Of a stretch of 54,769 bases of DNA, positions 27,301-34,449 are shown piece by piece (within the stretch, counting starts at the first letter, position 1; every line of letters begins with the position of its first letter). A program made the position numbers and the translations under genes. The notes beneath the pieces are model-generated. The model searched no databases. It was not told the DNA's origin and saw nothing but the letters and a program-made list of their open reading frames with translations. Source of the stretch: Thermoplasmata archaeon (GTDB lineage Archaea > Thermoplasmatota > Thermoplasmata > Lutacidiplasmatales > UBA184); contig JAKAYL010000006.1 in the NCBI GenBank assembly GCA_021809545.1, positions 1 to 54,769 of the forward strand, in the 5' to 3' direction.

Positions 27301-28332
27301 GGTCCAGGTCCCCGCTCGGAAGGTCCAAGTGTCCCCTAGGTTGGGATCCGCCGGAGAATAGCCCCCAAAGAGCACGGTCGTGTTGAGGGAGAAGTCGTAG
27401 GCGATCGCCACTTCGCTCCGTTCGGAGGGGTGTGCGGCGGCGGGCTTTGTGATGTTGCTCCAATGCCCCCCTGAGAACACCCAAGTGTCGTTCTGGTACC
27501 CCCGGGGCCCTTGCCCCCCAAAGAGCAGGAGGTAGCCGTCCCCGGAATCGTAGACCATACCCTCATTCCCCCGCGGAGCGGGTCTGATGAATATGGAGGC
27601 CGAGATGTTCTGCCACTTTCCCCCCTGGAAGGTCCAGGTATCATCTAGAAAATTCTGGTTCGTAGCGCCGGTAACCCCACCGAAGAGGACAACTGTACCC
27701 GACGTCGTGTCGAACGACATCCCCGCCCCGGATCTCGCCGAAGGACTGCTCGACTGCTGCGAGGTCAGGTTCGTCCAAACCCCGTGAAGGTACTTCCATG
27801 TGTCGTTCAAGTGGGTCGTTCCGGTCCAGCCCCCGTACAGGAGGACATAGCCGTCGGCCGCATCGTACGTCATCGACGGCCATTCGCGGGCGGGAGGCGC
27901 GGGGGAGACGGTGATCTGGCTCCAACTCCCGTTCACGAACTTCCAGGTATCCCCAAGGACCCCAGTTCCCGTCATGCCTCCGAAGAGGAGGACATAGCCG
28001 TCGGCCGCATCGTAAGTGAGGCCCATACCGGCTCGTACCGAAGGTGAAGTCCCGGAGCTCACCTGGGTCCAGCCCTCGGCGGCGATACCCAAGGGGTGTG
28101 AGGGAGTTGCGTGGCTGACCGGGTGGCTCAGCGAGCGAATCGCCTGGGCCACTGCCTCGTGCGAGAGGAGGAGAGGCGAACTCGCCACGCCATCAGCTCG
28201 GGCATGGGATCCCCCGGCTCCTTCCGTCACCAAAGCGTAGCCGCTGGAAAGGAGGAGAACTAGGAAGGCTAGGTACACTAAGGCCTGGCCTCCCCGCTCC
28301 CGCCGCGCCTGGTGTCCGTCGGGGAATCTCAT
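24388..28332 (-). CDS. Giant surface receptor: Kelch propeller, Cys-paired repeats, membrane helix, cytoplasmic winged helix
   Basis: About 1314 residues. The signal segment ALVYLAFLVLLLSSGYALV is followed by Kelch-type blades (about 60-400) with repeated LTYDAADGYVLLFGG and DTWKF/DTWTF motifs. Seven Cys-paired GLPxGC repeats follow (about 410-1020), then one membrane helix at about 1034-1062. In the tail, WTMKVTTEGIEFQE is followed by a winged-helix-like domain at about 1176-1243 (DAYAIMAALAKKAQTADSL, FAVLLGVLIKAQLVAKG, PLYSLTPLGQRI) and a Lys-rich end. The W-x-x-x-V...G...E segment plus winged helix is shared with the protein at 16409, although the extracellular propellers differ and the GC content differs. 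An upstream in-frame GTG abuts the ATG at 28332. Confidence 0.88.
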   Translation of the reverse strand: MRFPDGHQARRERGGQALVYLAFLVLLLSSGYALVTEGAGGSHARADGVASSPLLLSHEAVAQAIRSLSHPVSHATPSHPLGIAAEGWTQVSSGTSPSVRAGMGLTYDAADGYVLLFGGMTGTGVLGDTWKFVNGSWSQITVSPAPPAREWPSMTYDAADGYVLLYGGWTGTTHLNDTWKYLHGVWTNLTSQQSSSPSARSGAGMSFDTTSGTVVLFGGVTGATNQNFLDDTWTFQGGKWQNISASIFIRPAPRGNEGMVYDSGDGYLLLFGGQGPRGYQNDTWVFSGGHWSNITKPAAAHPSERSEVAIAYDFSLNTTVLFGGYSPADPNLGDTWTFRAGTWTNLTANLPTSPTGRRDMGASFDSTTRASLFFGGMSTTTSPPRTNYLQDTWYFAGALAASRPVVNTSSVDGGQQIRFSTQVTGGVAPYVFAWKSLPGCSSQDLPSFTCTTAKVPSNSSYSVYVNVTDAVGGTTNSPPVPVTVAPDPALSPVRAVPSSIDSGQTVLFNTTATGGSGTYTFTWTGLPTGCLSQNLSALSCTPSVTKNASFLVNVTVEDTHNFTVVAPPLTYTVLADDQVGPVVASRPSADSGQLVNFTVAVSNGTGVYNISWSGLPAGCVSGNSTILSCQPSVAQNGSSTVSVSVQDSNGFANTTGSPLYFPVYSDPSVSAPSANHNPTDANRSLQLNVTTLGGTGQYTLVWSGLPPGCPTQNSSRLVCSPSQPGNYILFVTATDSNGFTVRSANLSLDVVSDPLITSFTASPSVVMLGNSTTVQVNATGGLVPYFFSYTGAPSLPAGCSTTNRATWNCTPTATGTFDLEVYLKDAEGASVTAFTNLTVRPIPSSSPYIQSFTATPDNFTLGSTTNLSTNVSGGILPYSFSYTGLPGGCSTANSSLLYCTPSVSGNFTVKVTVVDAEQRIVTASLTLTVNPLGNPGGPLIYAYSANPNPLYLGQKTLITVTVSGGTAPYSFAYSGLPLGCLSSNTSNLPCTPTHFGTYTITVTVTDHAGLSTTSNVLVLKVLSKGGTSTPSSPWTFFGGSALVWILLAVAIFAAVLFFALFWARNRDQEKPSTSDQEPEAPSPGSDSPLPPQPGEPPEVVEASYPLAVEAEEVAKEGSSTPVPEDIYRPWTMKVTTEGIEFQEIGPGAKPVTNIPIRKETPEGEPEPAVPPEEPLKGQDAYAIMAALAKKAQTADSLRKQVALSDDRFAVLLGVLIKAQLVAKGAVRKKGEPLYSLTPLGQRINRKGTSQEKEPAPSESSQVPDKKMPKGKKGSTKKKGRPKTPEPSTPSARDVYQSWSAEVRGDTENIQEKKS

Positions 28333-28411
28333 CACGGGCGCTCAGTCATCCCCGGGGGCGCAGATTAACTTTGCTCCCGTGGGAGAAACGACCTCTCCGG
28401 ACAACACAAAT

Positions 28412-28419
28412 GTTTATGG
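28412..28419 (+). promoter_or_regulatory. TATA box of the methyltransferase gene
   Basis: GTTTATGG, 28 bp upstream of the ATG at 28444, fits a leaderless or nearly leaderless transcript. Confidence 0.5.
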
Positions 28420-28443
28420 GCAGGGAACTTATCGAGGGGTTCC

Positions 28444-29142
28444 ATGCGGCTGGAGTTCAGGACCGAGCACATGCTCCGGGGAGGGCCACCGGTCTACGAC
28501 CCTGGGGGAATCCCGCAGGACCGGCCCTACCAACCCTTCGACCACCCGCTCGCGAGCCGTCCGGACCGGCCGCCCGCCCTTCCAATCCCTGGCCCGGACC
28601 GGGTCTTGGACCTGGGTTGCGGTGCGAGCAAGGAACCCGGAGCCCTCGGGCTCGACGTGGCCCACGTTCCCGGGGTCGACCTCCAATGCGACCTGTTCGG
28701 AGGCATCCCGATCCGGGACCATTCCGTGGACCTGGTCTGGGCGCACCAATTCTTGGAGCATGTCCCCCATCGGCTCGGATCGAGGACCGACGACGGGCTC
28801 TTCGAGGTCCTGGGAGAGGTTCACCGCATCCTGAGGAAGGGGGGCCTCCTCCGTTTGGACGTCCCCCACGCACACTACGCCGGAGCGTACTGGGATCCCA
28901 CCCACACCCGCTTCTTCCTTCCAGAGACATTCAATTACCTCGAACCCGAGGGGCCCCTTCGCTATTACCACGACCGGAAGTTCCGTGTCCTGGCGCTTCG
29001 CTTCACGTACGGCGCTCAGGGCCGGCACGTGAAGGACTACCACCTCATCAAACACATCTCGAACCGCCCGGTACGGAACATGGCTCGGTGGCTCTTCCGC
29101 CCTAGGGTCATGGATATCGTCGCGATCTTGCAGGCAGTGTAG
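28444..29142 (+). CDS. Class I SAM-dependent methyltransferase
   Basis: A 232-residue protein with a methyltransferase type 11 layout. RVLDLGCGASKEPGALGLDV (about residues 53-72) is SAM motif I plus the following acidic strand; VDLVWAHQFLEHVPHRL (about 97-113) is the post-I EH motif; EVHRILRKGGLLRLDVPH (about 126-143) is motif III. The second half, WDPTHTRFFLPETFNYLEPE, resembles sugar- or lipid-modifying relatives. The substrate is unknown. It diverges from the Kelch receptor gene and converges on bud32. Confidence 0.82.
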   Translation: MRLEFRTEHMLRGGPPVYDPGGIPQDRPYQPFDHPLASRPDRPPALPIPGPDRVLDLGCGASKEPGALGLDVAHVPGVDLQCDLFGGIPIRDHSVDLVWAHQFLEHVPHRLGSRTDDGLFEVLGEVHRILRKGGLLRLDVPHAHYAGAYWDPTHTRFFLPETFNYLEPEGPLRYYHDRKFRVLALRFTYGAQGRHVKDYHLIKHISNRPVRNMARWLFRPRVMDIVAILQAV

Positions 29143-29163
29143 CCCTCAGCGGAGGGGGCCGCC

Positions 29164-29787
29164 CTACGAGTAGCGGATGCGGCCCTTGATCTCCCGGGCG
29201 CGACGGATGCGCCGCTCAGCGTCCTTCCCGGCGCCCTGGTGGTACCCGCCCAAGAACGCTTGGTAGAGCGCCTCGGCCTGGTCCGTCAGGGTACTGAGGT
29301 CCTCCTCTACCAAATGGAGGTCGATGCCGAAGTCCTCCAGCTCGGGGGTCCGGGAGCCCATCGACATGTCGATGAAGGCGATCTCCTCGCCGGTCCACAA
29401 CGCGTTCGATCCGGTCAGGTCTCCGTGAGAAAGCCCCCCTGCGTGGAGACGGCCCAGGGTCTCCCCCAGCCGCGAGACCACGGCGCGGAGTTCGGAAAGG
29501 GGGGTCTTCTCTTCGTAGAACATCTCGGTCAGGGTCCGTCCCTCGATGCGCTCGAGCACCAAGGAATGGGAACCTTCGTCGATGTCGAGGACCAGGGGGG
29601 TGCGCACCCCGATCCGGCGAGCCTCCCGCATCATCCGTGCCTCGGTGCGAAGGCGCTCCCCCCGCAGCCGGAGATCGAATTGTTCGGGCCGGTAGGCCTT
29701 TGGGAGACGGAACTTGCGGACGCTTGGGATACCGAGGTAGTCCTCTGCCGTGACCGTGGCTTCGGCCCCGTCGGTCAGCGCGCCCAT
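29164..29787 (-). CDS. bud32: KEOPS-complex kinase/ATPase Bud32
   Basis: 207 residues, typical of stand-alone archaeal Bud32. With Kae1 it forms part of the KEOPS complex that makes the t6A37 modification of tRNA. Visible features are the N-lobe GAEATVTAEDYLG and RKFRLPKAYR (Lys), the catalytic loop GLSHGDLTGSN (about residues 117-127), and the characteristic C-terminus EIKGRIRYS. The metal-binding DFG-type motif reads FIDMSMGSR, keeping Asp but replacing the following residues. No kae1 gene is in the window. It follows speB by 14 bp on the same strand and is probably co-transcribed with it. Confidence 0.92.
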   Translation of the reverse strand: MGALTDGAEATVTAEDYLGIPSVRKFRLPKAYRPEQFDLRLRGERLRTEARMMREARRIGVRTPLVLDIDEGSHSLVLERIEGRTLTEMFYEEKTPLSELRAVVSRLGETLGRLHAGGLSHGDLTGSNALWTGEEIAFIDMSMGSRTPELEDFGIDLHLVEEDLSTLTDQAEALYQAFLGGYHQGAGKDAERRIRRAREIKGRIRYS

Positions 29788-29801
29788 CTTCGGGGACCCG
29801 C

Positions 29802-30668
29802 CTAGGCCCGCGAGGAACGCACGATGGCTTCCCGCGCCAGCCGCGCTGCGACGGCGCTCGTGTTGCCGTTGTCGTAGGGAGGGGAGACCTCCATGATATC
29901 CAGCCCGATGAGGCGGTGACCCACGGTGTCGATCGCCTCCTTGATGTCCAGCGGGGTCAGCCCGAAGGGTTCCGGCGTCCCCGTCCCGCCCGCATAGGCA
30001 GGGTCCAGACAGTCGATGTCGAGCGAGATGTAGATCGGCCGCTTGCCGGCCATCTTGAGGACCTTCTGGACGGTCGCCTCCATCCCCGCACGGTGCACGT
30101 CGTAGGCGCTCAGGAACCGCAGCCCGGTCTTCTGGATCGCCTCGGTCTCTTCCTTGGAGACGGAACGGACCCCGACCACGGCCACGTTCTCGTATCCGAG
30201 GTGCTCCGCCATCCGGCGGGAGGAGCAGGCGTGGCTTCGCTTGTCTCCCAGGTATTCGTCCCGGAAGTCCATGTGGGCGTCCAAGTAGAGCACGAACGCC
30301 TCACGGTCCTTCGGCAGGGCCTCCACCACGGGAGCCGCACACGCGTGATCCCCGCCCAGTACGATCGGGAACTTCCCGGCCTCCCAGAGGGGGCGGACGG
30401 TGGCCCGGAGCGCTTCGGCCATGTCCGAGGCGCTCCCGAACTCCTCGAGGTTCCCCGCGTCGTGGATCGGGAGATCCGAGATATCGATCCCGGTCTCAAG
30501 GTCATGGGTCTCGAAGTTCCAGGAATGGGTGCGGATCTGGTCCGGGCCGAACCGGGCCCCGGGCCGGAAGGAGGTCGTCCGGTCGAACGGTACCCCTAGG
30601 ACGACATACCGCGCTTCCTCTAGGGAAGCGTTGGCGTCAGCGAACTGGCCGGCAGGGATGGTCCTCAA
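29802..30668 (-). CDS. speB: Agmatinase / ureohydrolase
   Basis: 288 residues of the arginase/agmatinase family, making putrescine and urea from agmatine for polyamine synthesis. Binuclear Mn ligands are present in VLGGDHACAAP (about 107-117), YLDAHMDFRDEY (about 131-142) and SLDIDCLDPAYAGGTGTPEP (about 211-230). The usual His in the DAHMDFR loop and the later SHACS support agmatinase over arginase. No ATG or GTG is available upstream in frame before a stop, so translation starts at TTG 30668, which has AGGAG (30675-30679) 6 nt upstream. A 17-codon ORF ends across this TTG. Confidence 0.92.
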   Translation of the reverse strand: MRTIPAGQFADANASLEEARYVVLGVPFDRTTSFRPGARFGPDQIRTHSWNFETHDLETGIDISDLPIHDAGNLEEFGSASDMAEALRATVRPLWEAGKFPIVLGGDHACAAPVVEALPKDREAFVLYLDAHMDFRDEYLGDKRSHACSSRRMAEHLGYENVAVVGVRSVSKEETEAIQKTGLRFLSAYDVHRAGMEATVQKVLKMAGKRPIYISLDIDCLDPAYAGGTGTPEPFGLTPLDIKEAIDTVGHRLIGLDIMEVSPPYDNGNTSAVAARLAREAIVRSSRA

Positions 30669-30718
30669 TCTCTGCTCCTGGAAGTCCGCTGTCCACCGGG
30701 GCTCTTGCTCGTTTCCAT
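30665..30718 (-). CDS. Candidate 17-residue upstream ORF (leader peptide) of speB
   Basis: An ATG at 30718 opens METSKSPGGQRTSRSRD followed by TGA, and that TGA overlaps the TTG start of speB as TTGA. The TATA-like element at 30747-30754 puts the transcription start about 7 nt before this ATG, so the small frame would be the first read by ribosomes. Its sequence is Ser/Arg-rich. Coding status is inferred from position only. Confidence 0.4.
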   Translation of the reverse strand: METSKSPGGQRTSRSRD

Positions 30719-30746
30719 GACCGTCACTGGACCGACTAGCTACAAG

Positions 30747-30754
30747 TTATTTAA
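30747..30754. promoter_or_regulatory. Shared TATA element between speB and sufC
   Basis: TTATTTAA is close to palindromic and sits in the only A/T-rich patch of this divergent region. It is about 26-38 bp from sufC on the plus strand, and about 33 bp from the speB upstream ORF on the minus strand. Confidence 0.5.
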
Positions 30755-30788
30755 TAGTCTTGCAGACTCCAAAGGGTCGCGAGAAACC

Positions 30789-31547
30789 ATGACGGAAGGC
30801 GGAGGCAAGCTCTCGGTATCCAACCTGCACGTGACCGTGGCGGGGAAGGAAATCCTCAAGGGCGTCACCCTGGATGTGAAGAAGGGGGAACTCATCGCCA
30901 TCATGGGGCCCAACGGCTCCGGGAAGAGCACCCTCGCCTATGCCCTCGCCGGGCACCCCCGGTACACCGTCACGGCCGGGACCGCCAGCATGGACGGGAA
31001 GGACCTCCTGTCCCTCACCCCCGATGCCCGGGCCCGCGCGGGGCTCTTCCTGGGATTCCAGTACCCCGTCGAGGTCTCCGGGGTCTCCCTCTCGAAGTTC
31101 CTCTGGACGGCCTACACCCAGAAACACGTGGCCGAAGAGATCGACATCGACGCCTACCAGTCCCGGTTGGACGGGAACATGAGCCAGCTGGGCGTCGACA
31201 ATGGCTTCCTCAAGCGCTCGCTCAACGAGGGATTCTCGGGCGGGGAGAAGAAGCGGATCGAGGTCCTGCAGATGGCCACCCTGGAACCCCACTTCTCCAT
31301 CCTCGACGAGCCCGACAGCGGGCTTGACATCGATGCGGTGAAGGTGGTCGGGGAGTCGATCGCCAAGCAGCGCCGCCCGGACCTCGGGATCATCGTCATC
31401 ACGCACTACCAGCGCATTCTCAAGTACATCAACCCGGACCGGGTGTACGTGCTCGTCGACGGTGTGGTCGCCAAGGAGGGCGGCCGGAGCCTGGCCGAGG
31501 AGCTCGAGAGCAAAGGGTACGACTGGATCAAGGCTGCCGGCGCATGA
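30789..31547 (+). CDS. sufC: Fe-S cluster assembly ATPase SufC
   Basis: About 252 residues. The ABC ATPase partner of SufB in Fe-S cluster assembly in the cytoplasm. Walker A is GPNGSGKST (about residues 38-46), the signature is FSGGEKKR (about 150-157), and Walker B is SILDEPDSGLD (about 171-181). PEFHYQRILKYI-type end sequence THYQRILKYINPDRVYVL is characteristic of SufC. The start at MTEGGGKLSV is chosen because upstream frame sequence does not look coding and it follows the TATA element by about 38 bp. It overlaps sufS by ATGA. Confidence 0.95.
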   Translation: MTEGGGKLSVSNLHVTVAGKEILKGVTLDVKKGELIAIMGPNGSGKSTLAYALAGHPRYTVTAGTASMDGKDLLSLTPDARARAGLFLGFQYPVEVSGVSLSKFLWTAYTQKHVAEEIDIDAYQSRLDGNMSQLGVDNGFLKRSLNEGFSGGEKKRIEVLQMATLEPHFSILDEPDSGLDIDAVKVVGESIAKQRRPDLGIIVITHYQRILKYINPDRVYVLVDGVVAKEGGRSLAEELESKGYDWIKAAGA

Positions 31548-32779
31548 GCATCGAAGACTGTCGGAAGGACTTTCCGATCCTTGCGCGCAACTTCAACGGC
31601 CGCCCCCTCGTCTACCTCGATTCCGCCGCGACCTCGCAGAAGCCCACCAAGGTCATCGAGGTGGAGGCCGATTTCTACAACCGACTCAACGCCAACGTCC
31701 ACCGCGGGGTCTACGCCCTCTCTGAGGAGGCCACCGCCGCCTACGAAGGGGCGCGCGAACGGGCCGCCCGCTTCGTCGGGGCGAAGGATCCGGAGGAGAT
31801 CGTCTTCGTCCGGGGCACGACCGAGGCGCTCAACCTCCTAGCGACCTCGCTCTCCCGCAGCCTGCTCGCGAAGGGGGACCGCGTGGTCTCGACCGAGATG
31901 GAGCACCACTCCAACATCGTTCCCTGGCACTTCCTCCGGGAATCCCCCGGTATCCAGCTCGACTTCGTCGGGATCAACGAGGAGGGGGAACTGATCCCCG
32001 CAGACCTCGAGCGGCTGGTGACGAAGGGCGTCAAGGTCACCACGTTCACCCACGTTTCCAATACCCTGGGGACCCTCAACCCCGTCCGCGAGATCGCGGA
32101 CAGGGCCCGGGAGGCAGGGAGCCTCTCGATCCTGGATGCGGCGCAGTCGGCGCCCCACCTCAAGCTGGACGTCACGAAACTGGGCGTGGACTTCCTCGCC
32201 TTCTCCGGCCACAAGGTGCTGGGCCCCACCGGCATCGGCGTCCTGTGGGGACGCAAGGAGCTCCTGAAGAAGATCGCCCCCTACATGGGGGGCGGGGAGA
32301 TGATCATGGAGGTCGAGAGGGGACGCGTCACCTACAAGGACCCTCCCTACAAGTTCGAGGCCGGGACGCCCAACATCGCGGGGGCGGTCACCCTGGCCGC
32401 GGCCCTGGAGTACTTGGACCACCTCGGCTGGGAGGACATCACCGCCCACGACCGTGCGCTCGTGGCCGACGCCTGGACCCGGCTCCACGACGCCTTCGGA
32501 GAGAAGGTCCGCACCTTCGGACCACCCCCCGAGCGGGGCCACTACGGGGTCGTCTCCTTCGCGCTCAAGGGGGTGCATCCCCACGACATGGCCTCCCTGC
32601 TCGACCACGAAGGGGTGGCCATCCGGGCGGGCCATCACTGCGCCCAGCTCGTCATGCGCCGGTACGGGGTCCCCGCCATGTCCCGGGCCAGCTATTCGGT
32701 CTACAACACGAAGAACGATACCGCCCGCCTCGTGGATGCCCTCCAGAAGACGGAGGCCTTCTTCCGCGGAGTGGCCTGA
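31544..32779 (+). CDS. sufS: Cysteine desulfurase SufS
   Basis: 411 residues, a class V PLP-dependent aminotransferase fold that removes sulfur from cysteine for Fe-S assembly. The N-terminal YLDSAATSQKP, the STEMEHHSNIVPW loop, the PLP lysine in FSGHKVLGPTGIGVLWG (about residue 225), and the catalytic cysteine in IRAGHHCAQ (about residue 364) are all present. The ATG overlaps the sufC stop, which implies translational coupling. Confidence 0.95.
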   Translation: MSIEDCRKDFPILARNFNGRPLVYLDSAATSQKPTKVIEVEADFYNRLNANVHRGVYALSEEATAAYEGARERAARFVGAKDPEEIVFVRGTTEALNLLATSLSRSLLAKGDRVVSTEMEHHSNIVPWHFLRESPGIQLDFVGINEEGELIPADLERLVTKGVKVTTFTHVSNTLGTLNPVREIADRAREAGSLSILDAAQSAPHLKLDVTKLGVDFLAFSGHKVLGPTGIGVLWGRKELLKKIAPYMGGGEMIMEVERGRVTYKDPPYKFEAGTPNIAGAVTLAAALEYLDHLGWEDITAHDRALVADAWTRLHDAFGEKVRTFGPPPERGHYGVVSFALKGVHPHDMASLLDHEGVAIRAGHHCAQLVMRRYGVPAMSRASYSVYNTKNDTARLVDALQKTEAFFRGVA

Positions 32780-32834
32780 AGGAGGCGAGGGACCGGAGCT
32801 TTCGATGCTCACCCGCCCCCTCGGTCACGGAATG

Positions 32835-32842
32835 TTTAAATA
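32835..32842 (+). promoter_or_regulatory. TATA box ahead of sufB
   Basis: TTTAAATA lies about 43 bp before the sufB ATG. It predicts a transcript with a leader of about 16 nt and therefore separate transcription of sufB from sufC-sufS. Confidence 0.55.
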
Positions 32843-32880
32843 CGGAGCGATGGTTAAATCTCGCTGAAAGGTACACGACG

Positions 32881-34287
32881 ATGCAGGATGCTTCCCAACT
32901 AACCCCCCTCGACTACAGCCGCTACGATTTCAAGGACCCGGAGACCTACAAGGTCCGGACGAAGCGCGGGCTCTCCCGCGAGATCATCCGGGAGATCTCG
33001 CGCATCAAGAACGAACCCTCCTGGATGCTCGACTACCGCCTGACGGCCTACGAGCACTTCCTGGAACGCCCCATGATGGACTGGGGCCCGGATCTCTCGG
33101 ACATCGATTTCGACGCCTACACCTACTACGCCAATCCCGTGGAGGGGGAGCCCCGGAAGAAGTGGGAGGACCTTCCCCAGGACGTCAAGAACACCTTCGA
33201 CCGCCTCGGGATCCCGAAGGCGGAGCGGGAGTTCTTCGGTGGGGTCGGCGCGCAGTACGACAGCGGGACCGTCTACCACAAGATCCGGGAGGACCTCACG
33301 AAGAAGGGGGTCGTCTTCACCGACACGGACACCGCGGTCAAGGAGTACCCCGACATCCTGCGCAAGTACTTCGGCAAGATCGTCCCCTACACCGACAACA
33401 AGTTCTCCGCCCTCAACAGCGCCGTCTGGTCGGGCGGGAGCTTCGTCTACGTGCCCCCCGGCGTCGATGCCGGCATCCCGCTGCAGGCCTACTTCCGGAT
33501 CAACGCGCGCTCGGTCGGACAGTTCGAACGCACGCTCATCATCGCCGACAAGGGAGCCAAGGTCCATTACATCGAGGGATGCACCGCGCCCATCTATTCC
33601 GACAATTCCCTTCACGCCGCCGTCGTGGAAGTGATCGCTGAGCCCAGCGCCAAGATCCGGTACACGACGGTGCAGAACTGGTCCAAGAACGTCTATAACC
33701 TCGTGACCAAGCGGGCGTTCGCTTACGAGAACGCCCTCGTGGAATGGGTCGACGGCAACATGGGCAGCAAGGTCACGATGAAGTACCCCTCGGTCTACCT
33801 CAAGGGCCGCGGCGCCCGGGCGGACATCCTCTCCGTGGCCTTCGCGAGCGAGGGCCAGGTCATCGACTCGGGAGCCAAGGCGGTCCACGCCGCTCCCGAC
33901 ACCTCCTCCAAGATCGTCTCGAAATCGATCGCGATCCGGGGCGGGCGGACCTCCTACCGGGGGCTGCTCCACGTGGCCCGGGGTGCGACCGGCGTCAAGG
34001 CGGCGGTCCGCTGCGATGCACTGCTCCCGGACGGCGTCAGCCGCTCTGACACGTACCCGTACAACGAGATCCACGAGGAGGACGCGACCATCACGCACGA
34101 GGCCGTGGTCGGCAAGATCGGGGAAGAGGAGATCTTCTACCTCATGAGCCGCGGGCTCAAGGAGTCGGACGCCATCCACCTCATCCTCATGGGCTTCCTG
34201 GCCGAGTTCGCCAAGGAGCTCCCGGTCGACTATGCCCTGGAACTCAACCGCCTCATCCAGCTCGAGATGACCGGAGCCGTCGGATAG
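32881..34287 (+). CDS. sufB: Fe-S cluster scaffold protein SufB
   Basis: 468 residues, full length for SufB. It is the scaffold on which SufC ATP hydrolysis and SufS-derived sulfur build Fe-S clusters. Typical stretches include NVEGxx-type IKNEPSWMLDYRLTAYEHF, VPPGVDAGIPLQAYFRIN, HYIEGCTAPIYS (with a conserved Cys) and the C-terminal beta-helix HEEDATITHEAVVGKIGEEE. The ATG at 32881 is used; the frame upstream lies antisense to nothing useful and overlaps sufS. No sufD follows; the next gene converges from the other strand. Confidence 0.96.
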   Translation: MQDASQLTPLDYSRYDFKDPETYKVRTKRGLSREIIREISRIKNEPSWMLDYRLTAYEHFLERPMMDWGPDLSDIDFDAYTYYANPVEGEPRKKWEDLPQDVKNTFDRLGIPKAEREFFGGVGAQYDSGTVYHKIREDLTKKGVVFTDTDTAVKEYPDILRKYFGKIVPYTDNKFSALNSAVWSGGSFVYVPPGVDAGIPLQAYFRINARSVGQFERTLIIADKGAKVHYIEGCTAPIYSDNSLHAAVVEVIAEPSAKIRYTTVQNWSKNVYNLVTKRAFAYENALVEWVDGNMGSKVTMKYPSVYLKGRGARADILSVAFASEGQVIDSGAKAVHAAPDTSSKIVSKSIAIRGGRTSYRGLLHVARGATGVKAAVRCDALLPDGVSRSDTYPYNEIHEEDATITHEAVVGKIGEEEIFYLMSRGLKESDAIHLILMGFLAEFAKELPVDYALELNRLIQLEMTGAVG

Positions 34288-34449
34288 GCCGGGCCCGGGA
34301 AAGGGGGCTCAGCGATCCGCCCCCAAGGGATCCTGCCCCTTTGAGCGGCCCCGGCTAGCCACTCAGGCACGGTCCTCCGACCCTTACCTTCCAGGGGTGA
34401 GAGCATTCTCTCGACCGAACGTCGGATCTCATCCCCCTGCTTCCCGAGG

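Noticed and set aside
32245-32880. Upstream extension of the sufB frame
   Set aside because: Lies within sufS in another frame; sufB has its own TATA box and a normal ATG start at 32881.
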